Assembly: GCF_030704535.1 (NCBI RefSeq)
Contig: NC_081815.1
Coordinates: 5,156,501-5,220,500 of the forward strand
Length of the DNA: 64,000 nucleotides
Reading direction: 5' to 3'
DNA from: Vitis vinifera
Taxonomy: Eukaryota > Streptophyta > Magnoliopsida > Vitales > Vitaceae
Shown here: piece after piece, positions 48,001 to 59,513 of the stretch
Position numbering within the stretch: position 1 is the first letter of the stretch
Layout of the letters: each line of letters begins with the position of its first letter
The notes under the pieces: model-generated
Databases searched by the model: none
What the model was told of the DNA's origin: nothing
What the model saw: the letters and a program-made list of their open reading frames with translations, nothing else
Program-made: the position numbers and the translations under genes

Positions 48001-50900
48001 TTCTTACTTAAACCAGAGAAGATCACCTTCATTTCCTTGCCAATGCAACTTTTGGAATATTTGTGCTATTTCTTTTGACAATTAGCTCTCTAAATAATTT
48101 TTTCTAGAAGCTGCATGGATATTTCAATTATGGAGGATGGATTTATATTAGATCTGCTTCAAGTTCTAATCATTTCTGAATACTTTGATTTTAGTTTCTT
48201 GAGAAAGCTCTTGAAGAATGTGGCAATGATTTGGATTCCACAATCAAAAGCCTCAATGAACTGCGACTGGGTTCTGCTCAAAACAACTTGGGCTTTGGAG
48301 CTGGTACTTCTGATGTAGGTCTGGAAACAAAAGTTCAACTTCAGTCACAAGGTACATGGATCATTTCAAATCTATATTTGAACCCAAGCTTGACCTTCCT
48401 TAGTTGCTCTGGAATTAGGGCTTTGGATATCATGTGATATATGTGTTTGTTTGGGAATATGAGCATTTTAATTACTCATGGGTAAGATGTAGCTTCCCCA
48501 TATTTATGTTCCTCTTGTAATTATGAGTCCTGAAGTGTGTGTAGATTCCTAACGAGAAAGAAAATGGGGAAAAAACAGATCTCCTATAGATACACATGAC
48601 AATTTATTTTTGGGTCAAATGCTTTGATTGCACCACTCCTTTTATGGTGGCTTTTATATTAGAGTGAGTGCTGTGGGATCTAACCAATTTTAATATCATT
48701 GATGATCTAATAAACATCTATTTTAGTTAATCCTCTGTGTGCCATCTTCATTGGGTCTGACTTTAATTTTTGCGACCTTCTCCTAACTCCTAAAACCTGT
48801 TTCTAAATATATGATGGCCGAGAGGCTAAGCTTTTTTTCTGTACTAATTTTTTTACCCTCGTGTTTGGTTTTGAAATTTTTGCTCTGCTTTTTTGCCTGT
48901 ATCACTTGATTCAATCTCACTGATGAGCAAACAGCCAGCTCATAATACACCTGATATTGCTTGCATTTGTGCATTGTTAGGTTGACCAAGATATGATGCA
49001 GCTAAGGAAATCTTTTAGATTTTTGTCTTGGTCACCCGCAGATCCTACTTGATCCCACTGTGTTTCTGACATGGATTGATATCTCATCAAGCTTCCTTTT
49101 CTAGGATTTAACAAAACCTTTATTTATGTTACTAAGATGTCTTTGCTGTGCACAGAGCATGCTAAGTTGGTATACCGTTGTTTTACATTCCAAATCAATA
49201 AGAATATATTCCATAGTGACCTTGAAAATTTATAAAATCCTTACAAAAGGTTTTTGCCTTCAAACATTACCAGAGTGTCATACAAAGGGGAGAATTTTTT
49301 GTTTGTTGATCAGAATCGACTGACAAAAGTTGCTACAGAAAGTTTGGAGATTGGATCAAGCATAAGACGGCATTAGTATGAAATGTGTTAGGATTAAGCC
49401 TTAGATTCTTGGTAAATGTGTACTTGATGTGTATGTGGGCTTTAGTCCCTTTCTCTATTTTGCTATAAAAAGGTGATGAGTTTGATGGTGTTGTTGTCTA
49501 ATAGGAGATGGAGGTTTTGAATTTTCTTTTGGTCTAAAGTTAGATTTGTAGGAAGTGAAAAATATTATAAGAGTTCCAGGAACCCATGATGAGCTGCCTT
49601 AATCATGAAAACTGGCCTTGCATCTCCTGGGACAGCAAGACAGAGATTAAGCGATCAGGTTTAGTGGGGGCTTTTTCATCAGACCCAGCTCATCTATAGA
49701 CCATTAAATGTATGCCCAATTTGATAAGCCAAAGGAGTGATGATCCTGAAATCGAGGTAAAAGGGCCATCATTGAAATTGATATAGAGTGAAGCTGAGGG
49801 AGTAGTACATCCTGAAATGGAAGCAGGATGCATGGCTGGGAGTGACCAGAAGATTGGCTGGTAATTGGATCACTGCCTGAATATTGATTTTACCTTCTGA
49901 GGGAGAATGTATCCACAATTAGAATCATCATTTGTTAATTTTATGAATTTGTATCAGATATTTGTATTTCTATATTGAAGCTTCTTGCATGCAGTTGCTT
50001 CTTGATACTTGTGGTCTCTTAATGGTAGGAACAACATTCATGTTCATGTTGCAGGTGTGGCTGCAACTAATGGAGAGGTCGTATCTTCTGAGGATCCATC
50101 TGCTCCAAAGAACCTCTCCATGGATGGTGCAGAATGGGTGGAGCTATTTGTTAGAGAGATGATGAGTGCTTCTAATATGGATGATGCCAGAGCCCGTGCT
50201 TCAAGAGCTCTCGAGGTTTTAGAAAAGTCCATTTGTGCACGTGCAAGTGCTGAGGCAGCCCAGAGTTTTCACCAGGTTGTTTATTTGTTGTTGTTGTTAT
50301 TGTTGTTGTTACTGTTATCAACCAGGTGCAGAATGTATGTGTCCATCATATCCATCATATTTGTTGTTTTACTTATGGTTTGTCTTATTATAGGAAAACT
50401 TGATGCTGAAGGAACAAGTGGAAGCTCTGCTTCAGGAGAACATAATTCTCAAGCGGGCTGTGTCTATTCAGCATGAGCGTCAGAAAGAGAGTGAAGAGAG
50501 GAACCAGGAATTACAGCACCTGAAGCAGGTGGTCACCCAGTACCAGGAGCAGTTGAGAACGCTAGAGGTAAAGCTCATAAACCTGAAATCTTCTGAACTA
50601 CATGTTACTTAATTTTAGATGGGGAAAGGATCAACCTATTTCACAAATTGCATGGTTATTCTTAAATCTGCTTTTCATCAGTTCCCCAAGCTTTTATTCA
50701 AAACATGATTTCTTGGCAGCCAGATCATCATTACAAAAATTGTTTTGCTGGTGTTTTTGTAAATTTTCTGCAGTGCAATGACACTATTATTTGATCTTGT
50801 GATGGTGTAACAGGTGAATAACTATGCACTCTCAATGCACCTGAGGCAGGCTCAGCAAAGTAGCTCCATCCCTGGCCATTTCCATCCAGATGTCTTCTAA
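42046..50900 (+). CDS. CUE-domain (ubiquitin-binding) protein with C-terminal coiled coil
   Basis: Five exons, 42046-42258, 48195-48351, 50055-50275, 50394-50567 and 50814-50900, give 283 residues. All junctions are GT-AG and in phase. It starts MSAIVCGKRSFFEDLP, the hallmark of plant Cue proteins (Arabidopsis At5g32440/At1g80040 type). A Ser/Pro-rich basic stretch (residues 21-55) follows, then the CUE domain at about 56-97 (LDHLRALFPDMDKQFLEKAL...DLDSTIKSLNELRL), which folds as a three-helix ubiquitin binder. Residues 198-255 (exon 4) form a long Glu/Gln-rich coiled coil likely used for dimerisation; the end is SSSIPGHFHPDVF. CUE domains recognise mono-ubiquitin, but the pathway in plants is undefined. 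Intron 1 is 5.9 kb and contains a duplicated copy of the exon 2 acceptor (see repeat at 47755). Confidence 0.93.
42259..48194 (+). other. Intron 1 of CUE gene
   Basis: A 5.9-kb intron without protein genes. It contains an AT-rich central part (44780-45480), TA microsatellites near 44877-44892 and 46749-46771, a GATAC-type patch near 45500-45620, and the direct duplication at its 3' end. Confidence 0.6.
47755..48216 (+). repeat. Direct tandem duplication covering the exon 2 splice acceptor
   Basis: Copy 1 (about 47755-47972) and copy 2 (about 48002-48216) share GAAGATCACCTTCATTTCCT, then AATATTTGTG, AATTAGCT, AAATAATT, and TTTCTGAATACT followed by TAGTTTCTTTGAGAAA or TAGTTTCTTGAGAAA. Copy 2 includes the real acceptor (AG at 48193-48194) and the first bases of exon 2. 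Copy 1 holds a decoy AG at 47957-47958 followed by one extra T, which would shift the frame and meet a stop. Confidence 0.88.
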
Positions 50901-52606
50901 AGAACATGCTATTGTGCTTTTCAGGAGACAGCTGTTGGGAAGCACTAAGAATATATAGACTGGCTTTTAACTTTGTAAGGTGCTGTCTCATACACAGATT
51001 ATGCCTATGATTTGAAGACACTTAAATTAGTCTAAACTTACATTGTGTAGGGGTGCTTTTTGCCATCGTTCTCCTTGATTTGAAAACGGATATGATGCCC
51101 ATAAATGTTTGAAACTAGATGTTCAATGGTAAACTTCTTTTTTTTTTTTTGGATCAAGACACAGTTACCATATTTGTTTCTTCAACCACTTTTGCTTTGC
51201 CCCTTGATAGCTGCCTTTTCATTGAGAGTTCGCCAGAGCCCATATTTGTTCTCATGAGTAAGATTTTGCCTTCTTTTTTTCCTGGTGGGATCCACACTTG
51301 CTCATGCCTGGAATGAATATACCCTGAATGTGGGGTTAGGGTATCTCTTTTTACACAAGCAGAGCTTTGATTGCTCACATCACGAGCTCTACCCTTGTTG
51401 CGCATTACGCGTTAGGTGATTCTTGAGATGGGATGATCACATTTTACTGTGTTGCCACAGGCATGGCATTGTTCTGTTTGGGTGCGAGTGAATTCGGTAT
51501 TGAATACTTTGCCCTTGATGCCTTTGCCTGAAGTGGTAATGAAGTGGAGTGGGTGGGGTTGTGGGAGGCTTAAGGTTCCGAGTCCACCAGGAAAAAAATG
51601 TTACATACTAAAACGATTGTATTGAATTAGCTCATAATTAACTTACCATGTCACAATTCTGTAACTATACATCTGGATGGTTCTCGGGGTTCATTATCAT
51701 ACAAATTCAATCAATACCTTGAAGGGGACCAATTTGACATAAACTATGGAGAATGTCATCCTCTTTTTCTTTTGCTTTCTGATCTTTATTTTTTTTGTCT
51801 TTCCCCTTTTCAAATGTACACCAAGTAAACAAGACAGGGACATGGCAAATATAGTGGAGTTCATTTAGTTTTGGCGTGGGTCTGCTTGCGCTTTATCTTT
51901 TTCTTCTTCTTCTTTCATTTTATATTGAGATAAATAAAATTGAGAGGAGAGGTGTGAATCTTTAAAAAAAAAAAGATCTCTCTTTTGCAATGGTTCATTT
52001 ATTCAATAAAAATAATCACTGCCATGGTTATCAAATCTTGTAGTTGATGGGAGATCCCAAATTAAAGTTTATTTTTATATAAATGAGTTTATATATTGAT
52101 GATATTTGACAGAACTGTTGGATAAGATTCAGGAGCAGGTAGTAACACACAGTGGTGTGTGTTAAAAATTCAAACCTTGCTACCTGACTTTTTGTTCTGT
52201 CCTGGATACAGTACATGATATAGGAACAGATATTTATGGACTTAAGGCAGATAGATATTTATTATGTACATTTGTTTGACGACAGAAAATATTTATTAAT
52301 TAAGATTTTAAAAGTCAAGGTGCATTTGCAATTTACAAAGGGAAACTAAGCTAGAAAAGACAGGAGAAAATAAAACCCACGAAACGCACCCCCCACACAC
52401 GCATTACAATTTATACACGCAGCCGTGAAATCAAAGAGTTGGAAGTAAGGAAGGAAGAACGGTTAGTGCCTTGTTCGTTGTATATACTCTGCTCCTCCAA
52501 ATTCCCCCACAACCTCTTCGTTTGAATCTATGAAATTAACCCCCTTTTATTTGAAATGAACACATGCCCAGGAGCAGAGGAGAGAGTAGCAGAAGAGGTG
52601 TGGTGG
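50901..52606. other. Region between convergent CUE and calmodulin-like genes
   Basis: This holds the 3' UTRs of both genes. I see no further coding or RNA gene. A/T runs occur at 51137-51149 and 51964-51974. Confidence 0.55.
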
Positions 52607-53269
52607 CTATGATGAGGCTGAAAGAAGCCTTTTGCCACCAGCTTTCATCATCTTCTTGAACTCCTCAAAATTCACCATTCCATCTCCATCCATGTCTACC
52701 TTCCTTATCATCTCCTTGCAATCCTCTAGCCTCTTCCCTTCCTTCAACCCCAGAGACGACAGCACCAACCTCAGCTCCTCCACGCTGATCAACCCATCTC
52801 CATCCCCATCAAACACATCAAAAGCTTCCTTCATATCCTCCCCTTCTCCGCCCTCTTCTCTCTCACCATCTCCTCCACCACCGCCCATCGACTCGTACAG
52901 CTCACAGAACTCATCAGGATCAATCAGCCCGTCTCCATTGGCGTCCACTCTCTCAACCATTTCTTCCACATCCTTCATACTCAGCAAGATCCCAATGTTC
53001 TTGAGCGAGTCTCTCAGCTCCTGCTTTGTTATGAATCCATCACTATTTTTGTCGAAAGTGGCAAACACCCTCCTCAGCTCCTCCTTCTTTTCAGCACTCA
53101 ACCCCTTTTTTGGGGCCTGGATGGAGCAATTCTCTGATATAGGAGAATACTTACTGCTAAATAAGGACTGAAACCATGAGTAGAACCTCTTGGTTGGGAA
53201 GCAAAAGAACAAATTAATGAGGCCAGCTATGAATAAAACTGCCAATATCAGTATGGTTATGATCACCAT
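52607..53269 (-). CDS. Calmodulin-like protein with N-terminal membrane anchor (CML3/5 type)
   Basis: A single-exon gene of 220 residues. I chose the ATG at 53269 rather than the in-frame one at 53368, because the earlier part is a low-complexity [10 protein letters not shown] run with no conservation, whereas MVIITIL resembles the N-terminus of this CML group. Residues 2-24 are hydrophobic (signal anchor). Four EF-hand loops follow: Asp73-Glu84, Asp109-Glu120, Asp154-Glu165, Asp192-Glu203. Each has Asp at position 1 and Glu at position 12, so all four should bind calcium. A linker of repeated Gly, then Glu/Gly (about 129-143) separates the EF-hand pairs. The group includes Arabidopsis CML5/MSS3, and such proteins sense calcium signals at endomembranes. 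Its upstream DNA (higher coordinates) is built of duplicated blocks. Confidence 0.92.
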   Translation of the reverse strand: MVIITILILAVLFIAGLINLFFCFPTKRFYSWFQSLFSSKYSPISENCSIQAPKKGLSAEKKEELRRVFATFDKNSDGFITKQELRDSLKNIGILLSMKDVEEMVERVDANGDGLIDPDEFCELYESMGGGGGDGEREEGGEGEDMKEAFDVFDGDGDGLISVEELRLVLSSLGLKEGKRLEDCKEMIRKVDMDGDGMVNFEEFKKMMKAGGKRLLSASS

Positions 53270-53615
53270 CTCTCTCTGTCTCTGTTGTTTTTTCCTCTCT
53301 TTTTTTTCCCTTTTTTTCTGGGAGTGAAATACAACAGAGAAGTAGAGGAAGAGAGCCCAAGAACACAAGACAGATTTGTTTATTTGTCTGTTTGTGTGTT
53401 TGTATGTTAGTTATATCGTTTCTGAGGTGGGAGGTGACTTTGAAAAAGCTTTGAGCATGGAAGAAGTTACGACTTAACGCGTTGTTTGGTGTATTCGTTG
53501 ATCCCACAAACCGCGTGACTGTAACAACCGTAGGAAATAAAAATCAAAAAGGAAAAGGCCAGTAAAGAGCATTTGGTAGCACATGGAGGAACTGAACTTT
53601 CATGCTGTTGTTAAA

Positions 53616-54687
53616 TTAATACACACTCTTCCCTCCATGTACGGCTATCGCTGAGTCAACTCAGCCTTCTGCTTTCTTAAATTCTTAATATTACGATTAA
53701 TACACACTCTTCCCTCGATGTACGGCCATCACTGAGTCAACTCAGCCTTCTGCTTTCCTAAATTCTTAATATTATGGGGTCTTACCAACGACTTTATAAA
53801 AATAAAACCTTATTACACTTTAATCCTGAACCTATAAGGTGTTTTTTACATTACTTTCTCATATTTAAAATTCAATACTGTTGACCGTAATAAACAAAAG
53901 ACGTACATACTACACATACGACGTATTTAAATGATGACAAAATCATCATTTCAATCTAAAACCCCTCAAAACCCCAATCCCACCCCCGCCTTTGATCATC
54001 CTTCGATCCCTCATTCGAAGTCCTAGAACCACGAAAAAATTTATCTTACCTTATTTTTCCCGTGATATTTTATTTTATTTTTTTTCTATTTCTCCTTTAC
54101 TTTTTAATTTTAATTTTTAAAAAAACACACGCGTTTGACATGAAATAAATAAATAATTGTACAAGTGCCCAACAAATTTATTTAAATAAAGTGGGCCCCA
54201 TGCGTGTAATAGGCTATGTATGGCTTGATTAATACACTCTTCCCTCCATGTACGGTTATCACTGAGTCAACTCAACCTTCTGCTTTCTTAAATTCTTAAT
54301 ATTACAGGTCTTACCGACGACTTTATAAAAATAAAGGCTTACTACACTTTAATCATGAACCTATAATATGTTTTTTACATTATTTTCTCATAAATACGGT
54401 TAACCGCATTAAACAAAAGACGTATCTACTACACATATGACGTGTTTAAGTGAAGACAAAATCGTCATTTCATTCTAAAAATTCAATCGAAGCCCTAGAA
54501 TCCCAAAAAAATTTACCTTACCTTATTTTTCCCATGATATTTTATTTTTTTTCTTTCTATATCTCCTTTATTTTTTTTAAAAACACGCGTTTGACATGAA
54601 ATAAATAAATAATTGTACAAGTGTCCAACAAATTTATTTAAATGAAGTGGGCCCCATGCGTGTAAAGGGCTATATATTGCTTGGTTG
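53616..54687. repeat. Nested direct duplications upstream of the calmodulin-like gene
   Basis: An 81-base block (53616-53696) is repeated at 53697-53777. The second copy starts a longer unit of 532 bases (53697-54228) that is repeated in shortened form at 54229-54687. Shared landmarks include TTCCCTCCATGTACGG, ACGACTTTATAAAAATAAA, CACGCGTTTGACATGAAATA and GTGGGCCCCATGCGTGTAA. The copies differ by substitutions and by a deletion in the last unit. Confidence 0.92.
53652..54274 (-). promoter_or_regulatory. Three W-box/GCN4-like motifs in the duplicated upstream region
   Basis: TGAGTCAACTCA occurs at 53652-53663, 53733-53744 and 54263-54274, once per duplicated block. On the minus strand, which is the gene's strand, it reads TGAGTTGACTCA. 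It contains TTGACT, the WRKY-binding W-box core, and on the plus strand a GCN4-like TGAGTCA. The nearest copy is about 380 bases upstream of the ATG. Regulation by WRKY or bZIP factors is a hypothesis. Confidence 0.45.
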
Positions 54688-56925
54688 GTTTATGCACCAG
54701 AGGCAGAGGGTGACGATAATGCTGAAATGGAAATATGAGAGTGATTTATACCACTGAAACTGAATGGCCTTGAAAGGAACAGAATGATGTTTCGCTGCAG
54801 CATGCCCACATACCAAACACGGGTGTACTGCTTTCTCACCCTACACAATTTATTCATACTTGTCTGGATCCTACCAAGGAAAATTCAAACCCAAGTCTGG
54901 TGGCTGTTTGGAGAGAGAGAAAAATAGAGAGAAAGTGGTTGGTGACTTTGAGTGGACTTAAACGTGAAGGAGACCAAGGGGGCCTTTTACAGGCTTTTCT
55001 TCTTTTTCTATTCCAAAACCATATCCCACTGAAAGAAGCTTCAGTGGAGCATAGAATTTCGAATTGGCCCTGTATTTGTCTTTGGAGAGCAAGGTGGGTC
55101 TTGGATATCCGTGGAATACGATTCCAATTCCAATTCCAAGTCTTGCTTTGTTGGGAAAGAACCTAATAATCACACATATGTCTCGAAGAAACATGTCGAA
55201 ATTAGTTAAGGCCCTGTTTGGTTGGTTGGGAGTTGGGACTAATAATAACAATTGGTCTTGCTTGAAAATTTGGCAACTTATGTGTCATAATTGTGGTTTG
55301 TTTAATTAAAAGACTTAAGTGTGACTGCTGACTTTATGAAATTCTATACAAATGGGTGCCGTCTATTAGTCGCAACAAGCATCGGATACTTGGCTTTTGT
55401 TTGGATGCATGAATGACCGAATCTTCGGGATGAGATGCTGCGAAAAGAAAAGTATGTGTGCTTTGTCGTATTGGGAAATATTTAATCTCTTTGTACCTCC
55501 ACAAGCTATCATATGTAATTTGCTTGTTTAATAAAATAGCTAATTATTCAAAACTGAAAAAAATTATAATAATTATAGATTCTATTTTCAAATTATTGAC
55601 TATATTTATAAAAAATTAGTAAATGGAAAGTCAAATTTTGGGATGTGACGAGTAATTTCGCCCTATGTCCAAATATGTAATTATCCTTGATATCATGAAG
55701 GAAAAAAATTTGAGAAAAATGACTTTTCTTATATTTGATTGTATTATGAAAAAATTAAATATAATTAAAATTAATTTAAAATTTTATGTATTTTTAAATT
55801 ATTTAAATTTTTTACTGCAAAGTTAAAATAAATGAAATGTGTTTGAAGCAGTATATAAAAATAATTTATTCACTTTAAAACCGAATGTCCAAATGTGTAA
55901 TCGACTTTAAGGATATGAAAGAAAAAGAAATGGATGAAAGAATACACTTTGGCCAAGAATAGTGGCTGAGTAACATAACTTAGCAACATAAGTCGCCATA
56001 GGAGGAGGGAGTCTTAGATGAAGAGGATGTTAATGAAACTTTATGCGGAAATAATTATTTCGGAAAATCAATTTGAATACATAAAACATAATAGATATAA
56101 ACACTAAAAAAATGATAAAATAATGATTATATTCTTACCTTGATTCATAATACGATAACATTTCTGAAGGGAGCCCAAATCACCTTGTGAGTTGTTTTTG
56201 TCAAGATTTTCAACTTATTTCTCTCATATAGTGGATGGGTGGATGGGTCACTTGTATAGTCATGTTGTTATAAGTAAAACAACAAAAAGTAAAAAAAACG
56301 AGAGTATGACTTAAGACCTTAACTATAAAAGAGATTTATAACTCTTAGTCTTTCAATCAAATATTACATGAGAGTTATACTCATTATTTGCAAACATTAT
56401 GTACAAATTAATGGATAATGATGAGCCACCAACTTGAATGCATTCATATAATTGCATAAGTCATACATTTTCATCTTATTTCTTTACTCATAAACTTTAT
56501 ATACAAAAAGTAATAACAGAGTATTCATAAAAAATGAAATTTTCTAACTCCTTATTTTTAATTTTAATTTTTTATACATAAAATTCTTGGATGTTCAATC
56601 AATTGATTCACTTATATAGCAATTGATACTCTCAGATCAATCCATTATACAAATATAATTATGAATGATCACATATTATAGAAAAAGAAATGCCAACAAA
56701 GGAACCAATTCACTTACTGCAAAGGCAATTAAAGCAACAACAAACACAATTTAAGTAAAGCATGCGATCTATTTCTCAATCAAATTAGGCTCTAGGTAAA
56801 GATAATGATGTAGTCAAAACATTGCCATATTTCAAACAATCAATTTCATGTTTACTCTATCCATACCACATGTAGTTAATGGATCTCATCAAGAGGAGTC
56901 CTAACTGTGGAGGAGGATAGGTAAG
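54688..56925. other. Intergenic DNA without recognised genes
   Basis: Mostly AT-rich. Open frames at 54900-55309 on either strand are short and overlap each other, with no family resemblance. Confidence 0.5.
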
Positions 56926-57201
56926 TTGAAACATGATAGTCCATTCACTAGTAACATGCTTGAGACATATATATCACTAAGATTTACATTTCCTAAATTT
57001 CATGATAGTAAAGAAAACTTAGTGGATTATTTGATGCATTTCCAACTCATAATCCTAATGCAAGGGAATGCTGCACCTTCATGCAAGGCATTTTTAATAA
57101 GTTTTGAAGGACCTTGGTTCCATTATTTCCTAAGCAGGTTGATCTATTTTTTTTCAAAGTTATGTACCACTTTTATCTCACAATACACACATTCTTCATG
57201 A
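56926..57201 (+). mobile_element. Gypsy-type retrotransposon gag fragment
   Basis: A 91-codon frame begins before SPFTSNMLE and continues through RFTFPKFHDSKENLVDYLMH, ILMQGNAAPSCKAFLISF and FLSRLIYFFSKLCTTFISQY. This follows the usual plant Ty3/gypsy gag pattern (SPFT..., P....YDG..DP..HL..F, M...G......CRAFP.TL, WF..L, I.SF..L...F). The usual Trp is replaced, and stops follow immediately downstream, so it is an isolated, dead fragment. No LTRs were found around it. Confidence 0.7.
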
Positions 57202-57930
57202 CAAAAGAGATATGTGAATTCCTTCTTTAACATTTCTATGATTTAAGGAGAGAGAATACATGAGTATGTGAATTGTCAATCATGAAGTATAGAAGATAAA
57301 AAGAATTTTTTATCTCTAATAATCTCTATCATTTCATTACATATAAAGAGGTCCTCAAATATAGAAGAAATTTTTACTAGAGCTCTGCAAGTTTGGAGGA
57401 AGATATCATGACTTCTATACCTAAGGTGGTTGTAAGGAAGGAAGGTAATAGCAACAAAGAATAGTCCACCAACTATGCAAGAAAGATTATAACACTTGCT
57501 TGAGACACTAATATAACTTTTACTAAATTGATAGCAGCCAAATGCACAAGTTTTCAAGGAATTGCCACTAAAAGAAACTTAGCTTTCAGGGACAAGATTT
57601 TGTTATGGTTTAAATTTTGTCATTAAAATTATACTTTAAGTGACACCAATATATTGCTGCCACAAAAAGGTATTATAATAGTTGTATTTAGTGATAATCA
57701 AATAATAAACTTAGATAGAACTTGTGATGACATCCCAATGATTGGCTCCTTACATCAACAGTTAAGTCATTAGTCTTAGTCCCATAGCCTATCCATTTCC
57801 ATGGTATAGCAAGTTGTTTAGCTACTTATATCGATTTGCCACAGTGTGGTTAGATAGAATGCGCTCCGGCCTGGGAAAACTCTAGAAGTTAGGGTGTTGT
57901 TCACATTTGGACACGAAAAGGAACTAAGAA

Positions 57931-58790
57931 AAAACTTAGATAGACCTTAGGATAGTGTCCTTATGATGAGAGTATAGAGAAATAAAAAATAAACTTAGAT
58001 AGAACCTAGAATAGCGTCCAAATGAAGGGAGTCTAAAGGAACAAACAATAAACTTAGCTAGAATCTATGATAACTTCCTAATGTTGAGAGTTCAAAGGAA
58101 CTAAGAATAAACTTAGATATAGAACTTAGGATAGTGTCCCAATGATGAAAGTCCAAAGAAACAAAGAATAAACTTAGATAGAACCTAAGATGACATCCCA
58201 ATGATTGAAATTCAAAGTAACTAAGAATAAACTTAGATAGAACCTAAGACGGTGCCCTTATGATTCTTTGTTCCTTTGGACTCTCATCATTGAAACGTCA
58301 TCTTAGGTTCTATCTAAGTTTATTCGTAGTTCCTTTGAACTCCTATCATTGGGATGCCATTTGAGGTTCTATCTATGTTTATTCTTAGTTCCTTTGGAAT
58401 CCCTGCATTAGGACACCATTTTAGGTTTGATCTAAGTTTATTTTTTGTTCATTTGGTTTCTCATCATTGAGACACCATTTTAGGTTCTATCCAAGTTTAT
58501 TCCTAGTGCTTTTGAACTCCCTTTATTGGAACGTCATTTTAGGTTCTACCTAAGTTTATTCTTAGTTCCTTTTGACTCTCATCATTGGGACACCATCCTA
58601 GGTTTTATGTAAATCTGTTCTTTATTTCTTTGGTTTCTCATCGTTGAGATGTCATCCTAGGTTCTATTTAAGTTTATTCTTTGTTCCATTAGACTCTCGT
58701 CATTATGATGTTATCCTAGGTTGTCTCTATGTTTATTCTTTATTCTTTTGGTTTCTTATAATTGGAACGCCTTCCTAGGTTCCAAGTTTC
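57931..58790. repeat. Foldback of two inverted ~60-bp tandem arrays
   Basis: The left arm has six starts of a unit beginning AAACTTAGATAGAACCTAAG at 57931, 57990, 58050, 58109, 58170 and 58229 (period 59-61). At about 58261 the orientation flips: the reverse complement (TCTATCTAAGTTTATTC) recurs near 58311, 58370, 58430, 58489, 58548, 58608, 58665 and 58725. Units differ by scattered substitutions. The arms meet with almost no spacer, so a transcript could fold into a long hairpin. A stray single unit lies near 57706-57735. No coding frame spans it. Confidence 0.93.
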
Positions 58791-59500
58791 AATTGAGATA
58801 AGACCCTCAAACTCATTATAATTGGGGACATATTCTTCAAATCATAACATCATTAGTAGTACATGTATTCTAATTATGTCTTTTTTTGCATTATGTAAGT
58901 ATTATCGTTATGAAATATCAACATATATATATATAAATTACAAGGGAAGACGTATTGTGATGAGAAGTATCATCGGTCTTAATAAATTCAATTATCAATC
59001 ATAAATACAAAATATTAATCACAAATAAAAATATCTATTAATTTTTAAATATGGTATGATCATTTAAATAGGCATAACGCCTTTCTTAAGTATGCTAATT
59101 TTCTTTATTTTAAAAAATAAACAATAAGAAAATTAATTTGGTATGATATACCCTTTTGATCTTGGATATCCCTTAATATTTCTAATATTAAAAAGTGTTA
59201 AATATTAATAATTAATATCATTAAAATATTAAATAAAATAAATATTTTTAAATGTATATTATAAATAGTTATCTTTTCATAAATAAGTTCTTATTCATTG
59301 AAAAGAATAATTTAAAAAAATAAATAAATACAATTACTAATTTGCATCAACAAAAAATAAGTTATAAAAAAATTACCATATAAATAGATAATATTATTAA
59401 GTATATTTAATAAAAATATTTATTAATATGGCATGTAAGTGAATAAGGACGAGTACGGGTTTACATCCATATTATTTGGGTGAAGAGGAGTAAATTAGTC
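58791..59500. other. AT-rich DNA, nothing recognised
   Basis: Dense A/T sequence with short TA runs. No gene, repeat unit or regulatory cluster could be supported. Confidence 0.5.
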
Positions 59501-59513
59501 GTAATATATAAAT

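Noticed and set aside
52632..53171. 179-codon Ser/Pro-rich frame on the plus strand
   Set aside because: Exact antisense shadow of the EF-hand gene; composition is explained by reading Asp/Gly/Glu codons backwards.
53270..53368. Upstream in-frame ATG extending the calmodulin-like protein by 33 residues
   Set aside because: The added part ends in a Lys/Arg/Glu/Gln low-complexity run and would bury the hydrophobic anchor that family members carry at the start.
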